DNA from: Bacteroidales bacterium | GTDB taxonomy: Bacteria > Bacteroidota > Bacteroidia > Bacteroidales > Paludibacteraceae | Assembly (NCBI GenBank): GCA_900771035.1 | Contig: CAAGML010000115.1 | Coordinates: 1 to 6,938, forward strand | Length of the DNA stretch: 6,938 nucleotides | Direction: 5' to 3' | Part shown: positions 6,750 to 6,938 of the stretch, piece after piece | How positions within the stretch are numbered: position 1 is the first letter of the stretch | How the letters are laid out: each line of letters begins with the position of its first letter | Program-made: the position numbers and the translations under genes | Notes under the pieces: model-generated | Seen by the model: only the letters and a program-made list of their open reading frames with translations | Told to the model about the DNA's origin: nothing | Database searches by the model: none

Positions 6750-6938
6750 AGGCGAATGGCTTTAGAAAAGCGGCATTTGGGGGTGTGAGGGTCGGGGTGG
6801 TATATTGAAGGGATGTTAAAATATTTAGGTTTTTTAGGACGCTATTATGAGGGGTTTTGGTGCGTTTCGGGGGTGTTTCGGGGGTGTCTGGAATAAATTT
6901 ATCCTCCGTAAGGGCTTGCTTGTTTATTGCTTCAAGGT
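6748..6938 (-). CDS. Possible C-terminal tail of an upstream gene (partial, doubtful)
   Basis: One minus-strand frame is open from the window edge (first full codon at 6936) to TGA at 6750-6748, giving 62 residues. It begins LEAINKQALTEDKFIPDTPE and goes on through a proline/threonine-rich stretch (TPPKRTKTP) to end AAFLKPFA. The opening part looks protein-like and the rest is low complexity. An 11-bp tandem duplication, not a multiple of three, lies inside it. The G-rich plus strand also makes stop codons on this strand scarce, so the open frame may be only compositional. If real, it would end about 140 bases before the operon promoter. Confidence 0.25.
   Translation of the reverse strand, partial: LEAINKQALTEDKFIPDTPETPPKRTKTPHNSVLKNLNILTSLQYTTPTLTPPNAAFLKPFA
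6865..6886 (+). repeat. Exact 11-bp tandem duplication TTTCGGGGGTG
   Basis: Two contiguous copies lie at 6865-6875 and 6876-6886. A looser relative (TTTTGGTGCG) precedes them at 6855-6864. Together with GGGG at 6851-6854 the plus strand carries three G-runs of four or five in 34 bases. Confidence 0.65.

Larger units (their letters stand above)
6607..6938. other. Right-edge region without a convincing complete gene
   Basis: This stretch holds an A/T inverted repeat next to the promoter (TTTTTT-CGAT-AAAAAA, 6632-6647), a 10-bp direct repeat, a markedly G-rich plus strand between about 6771 and 6890 (I count about 50 G against 9 C in those 120 bases), and an 11-bp tandem duplication. No tRNA or known small RNA was recognised. 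One minus-strand frame, listed separately, may be the tail of an upstream gene. Confidence 0.6.

Noticed and set aside
6813..6896. A 27-codon plus-strand small ORF (MLKYLGFLGRYYEGFW...)
   Set aside because: The purine stretch before ATG is adjacent rather than spaced, no promoter is seen, and the frame runs through the out-of-frame G-rich tandem duplication.
6893..6902. ATAAATTTAT palindrome
   Set aside because: A short pure A/T palindrome with no promoter or gene start beside it; not informative.
1..6938. CRISPR arrays, tRNAs, rRNAs, or known defence genes
   Set aside because: No regularly spaced repeats, cloverleaf sequences, rRNA segments or defence-type domains were seen on either strand.

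Overview
The window looks like a chromosomal segment from a member of the Bacteroidota, most likely order Bacteroidales. The reasons are: a TAnnTTTG-type promoter -7 box (TATCTTTG, minus strand) in the familiar 'gcaaagatac' context upstream of the first gene; A-rich leaders without strong Shine-Dalgarno sequences in front of the genes; and a leucyl-tRNA synthetase of 929 residues with the long pre-KMSKS insertion and wording ('[20 protein letters not shown]') I associate with that phylum. Overall composition is moderate (roughly mid-40s % G+C by eye). No species assignment is possible from this alone.

Layout. Nearly everything lies in one tightly packed five-gene run on the minus strand, read from right to left. 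It begins at a promoter near 6599-6606. The order is: (1) a 516-residue exported protein with WG-type repeats at the N-terminus and a collagen-like / glycine-repeat C-terminus (5020-6570); (2) an 85-residue stand-alone AroQ-type chorismate mutase domain (4763-5020); (3) the GTPase Era (3876-4766); (4) leucyl-tRNA synthetase LeuS (1082-3871); (5) a YitT-family membrane protein (187-1077). Junctions are a 1-base TAATG overlap, a 4-base ATGA overlap, and two 4-base gaps, so the whole block is very probably one transcript with translational coupling at the first two junctions. A weak AT-rich hairpin with a T tract follows yitT.

Edges. The left edge (1-93) carries a plus-strand frame of 30 codons ending in TAG. 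It reads like the C-terminus of an unidentified protein converging on the operon, and its stop codon sits inside a 9-bp stem-loop. The right edge (6607-6938) has no convincing complete gene. It is strongly G-rich on the plus strand, contains an exact 11-bp tandem duplication and a 10-bp direct repeat, and has one long open minus-strand frame (6748-6936) that could be the tail of an upstream gene.

How it fits together. Era (30S assembly) and LeuS (leucine charging) are translation housekeeping genes. The small chorismate mutase belongs to aromatic precursor metabolism and the YitT-like protein is a membrane protein of unknown function. The unusual member is the leading gene: a secreted, apparently structural, glycine-repeat protein placed directly at the promoter of essential translation genes. 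That gene and its C-terminal architecture are the most interesting part of the window. I see no CRISPR array, tRNA, rRNA, complete insertion sequence or known defence system.
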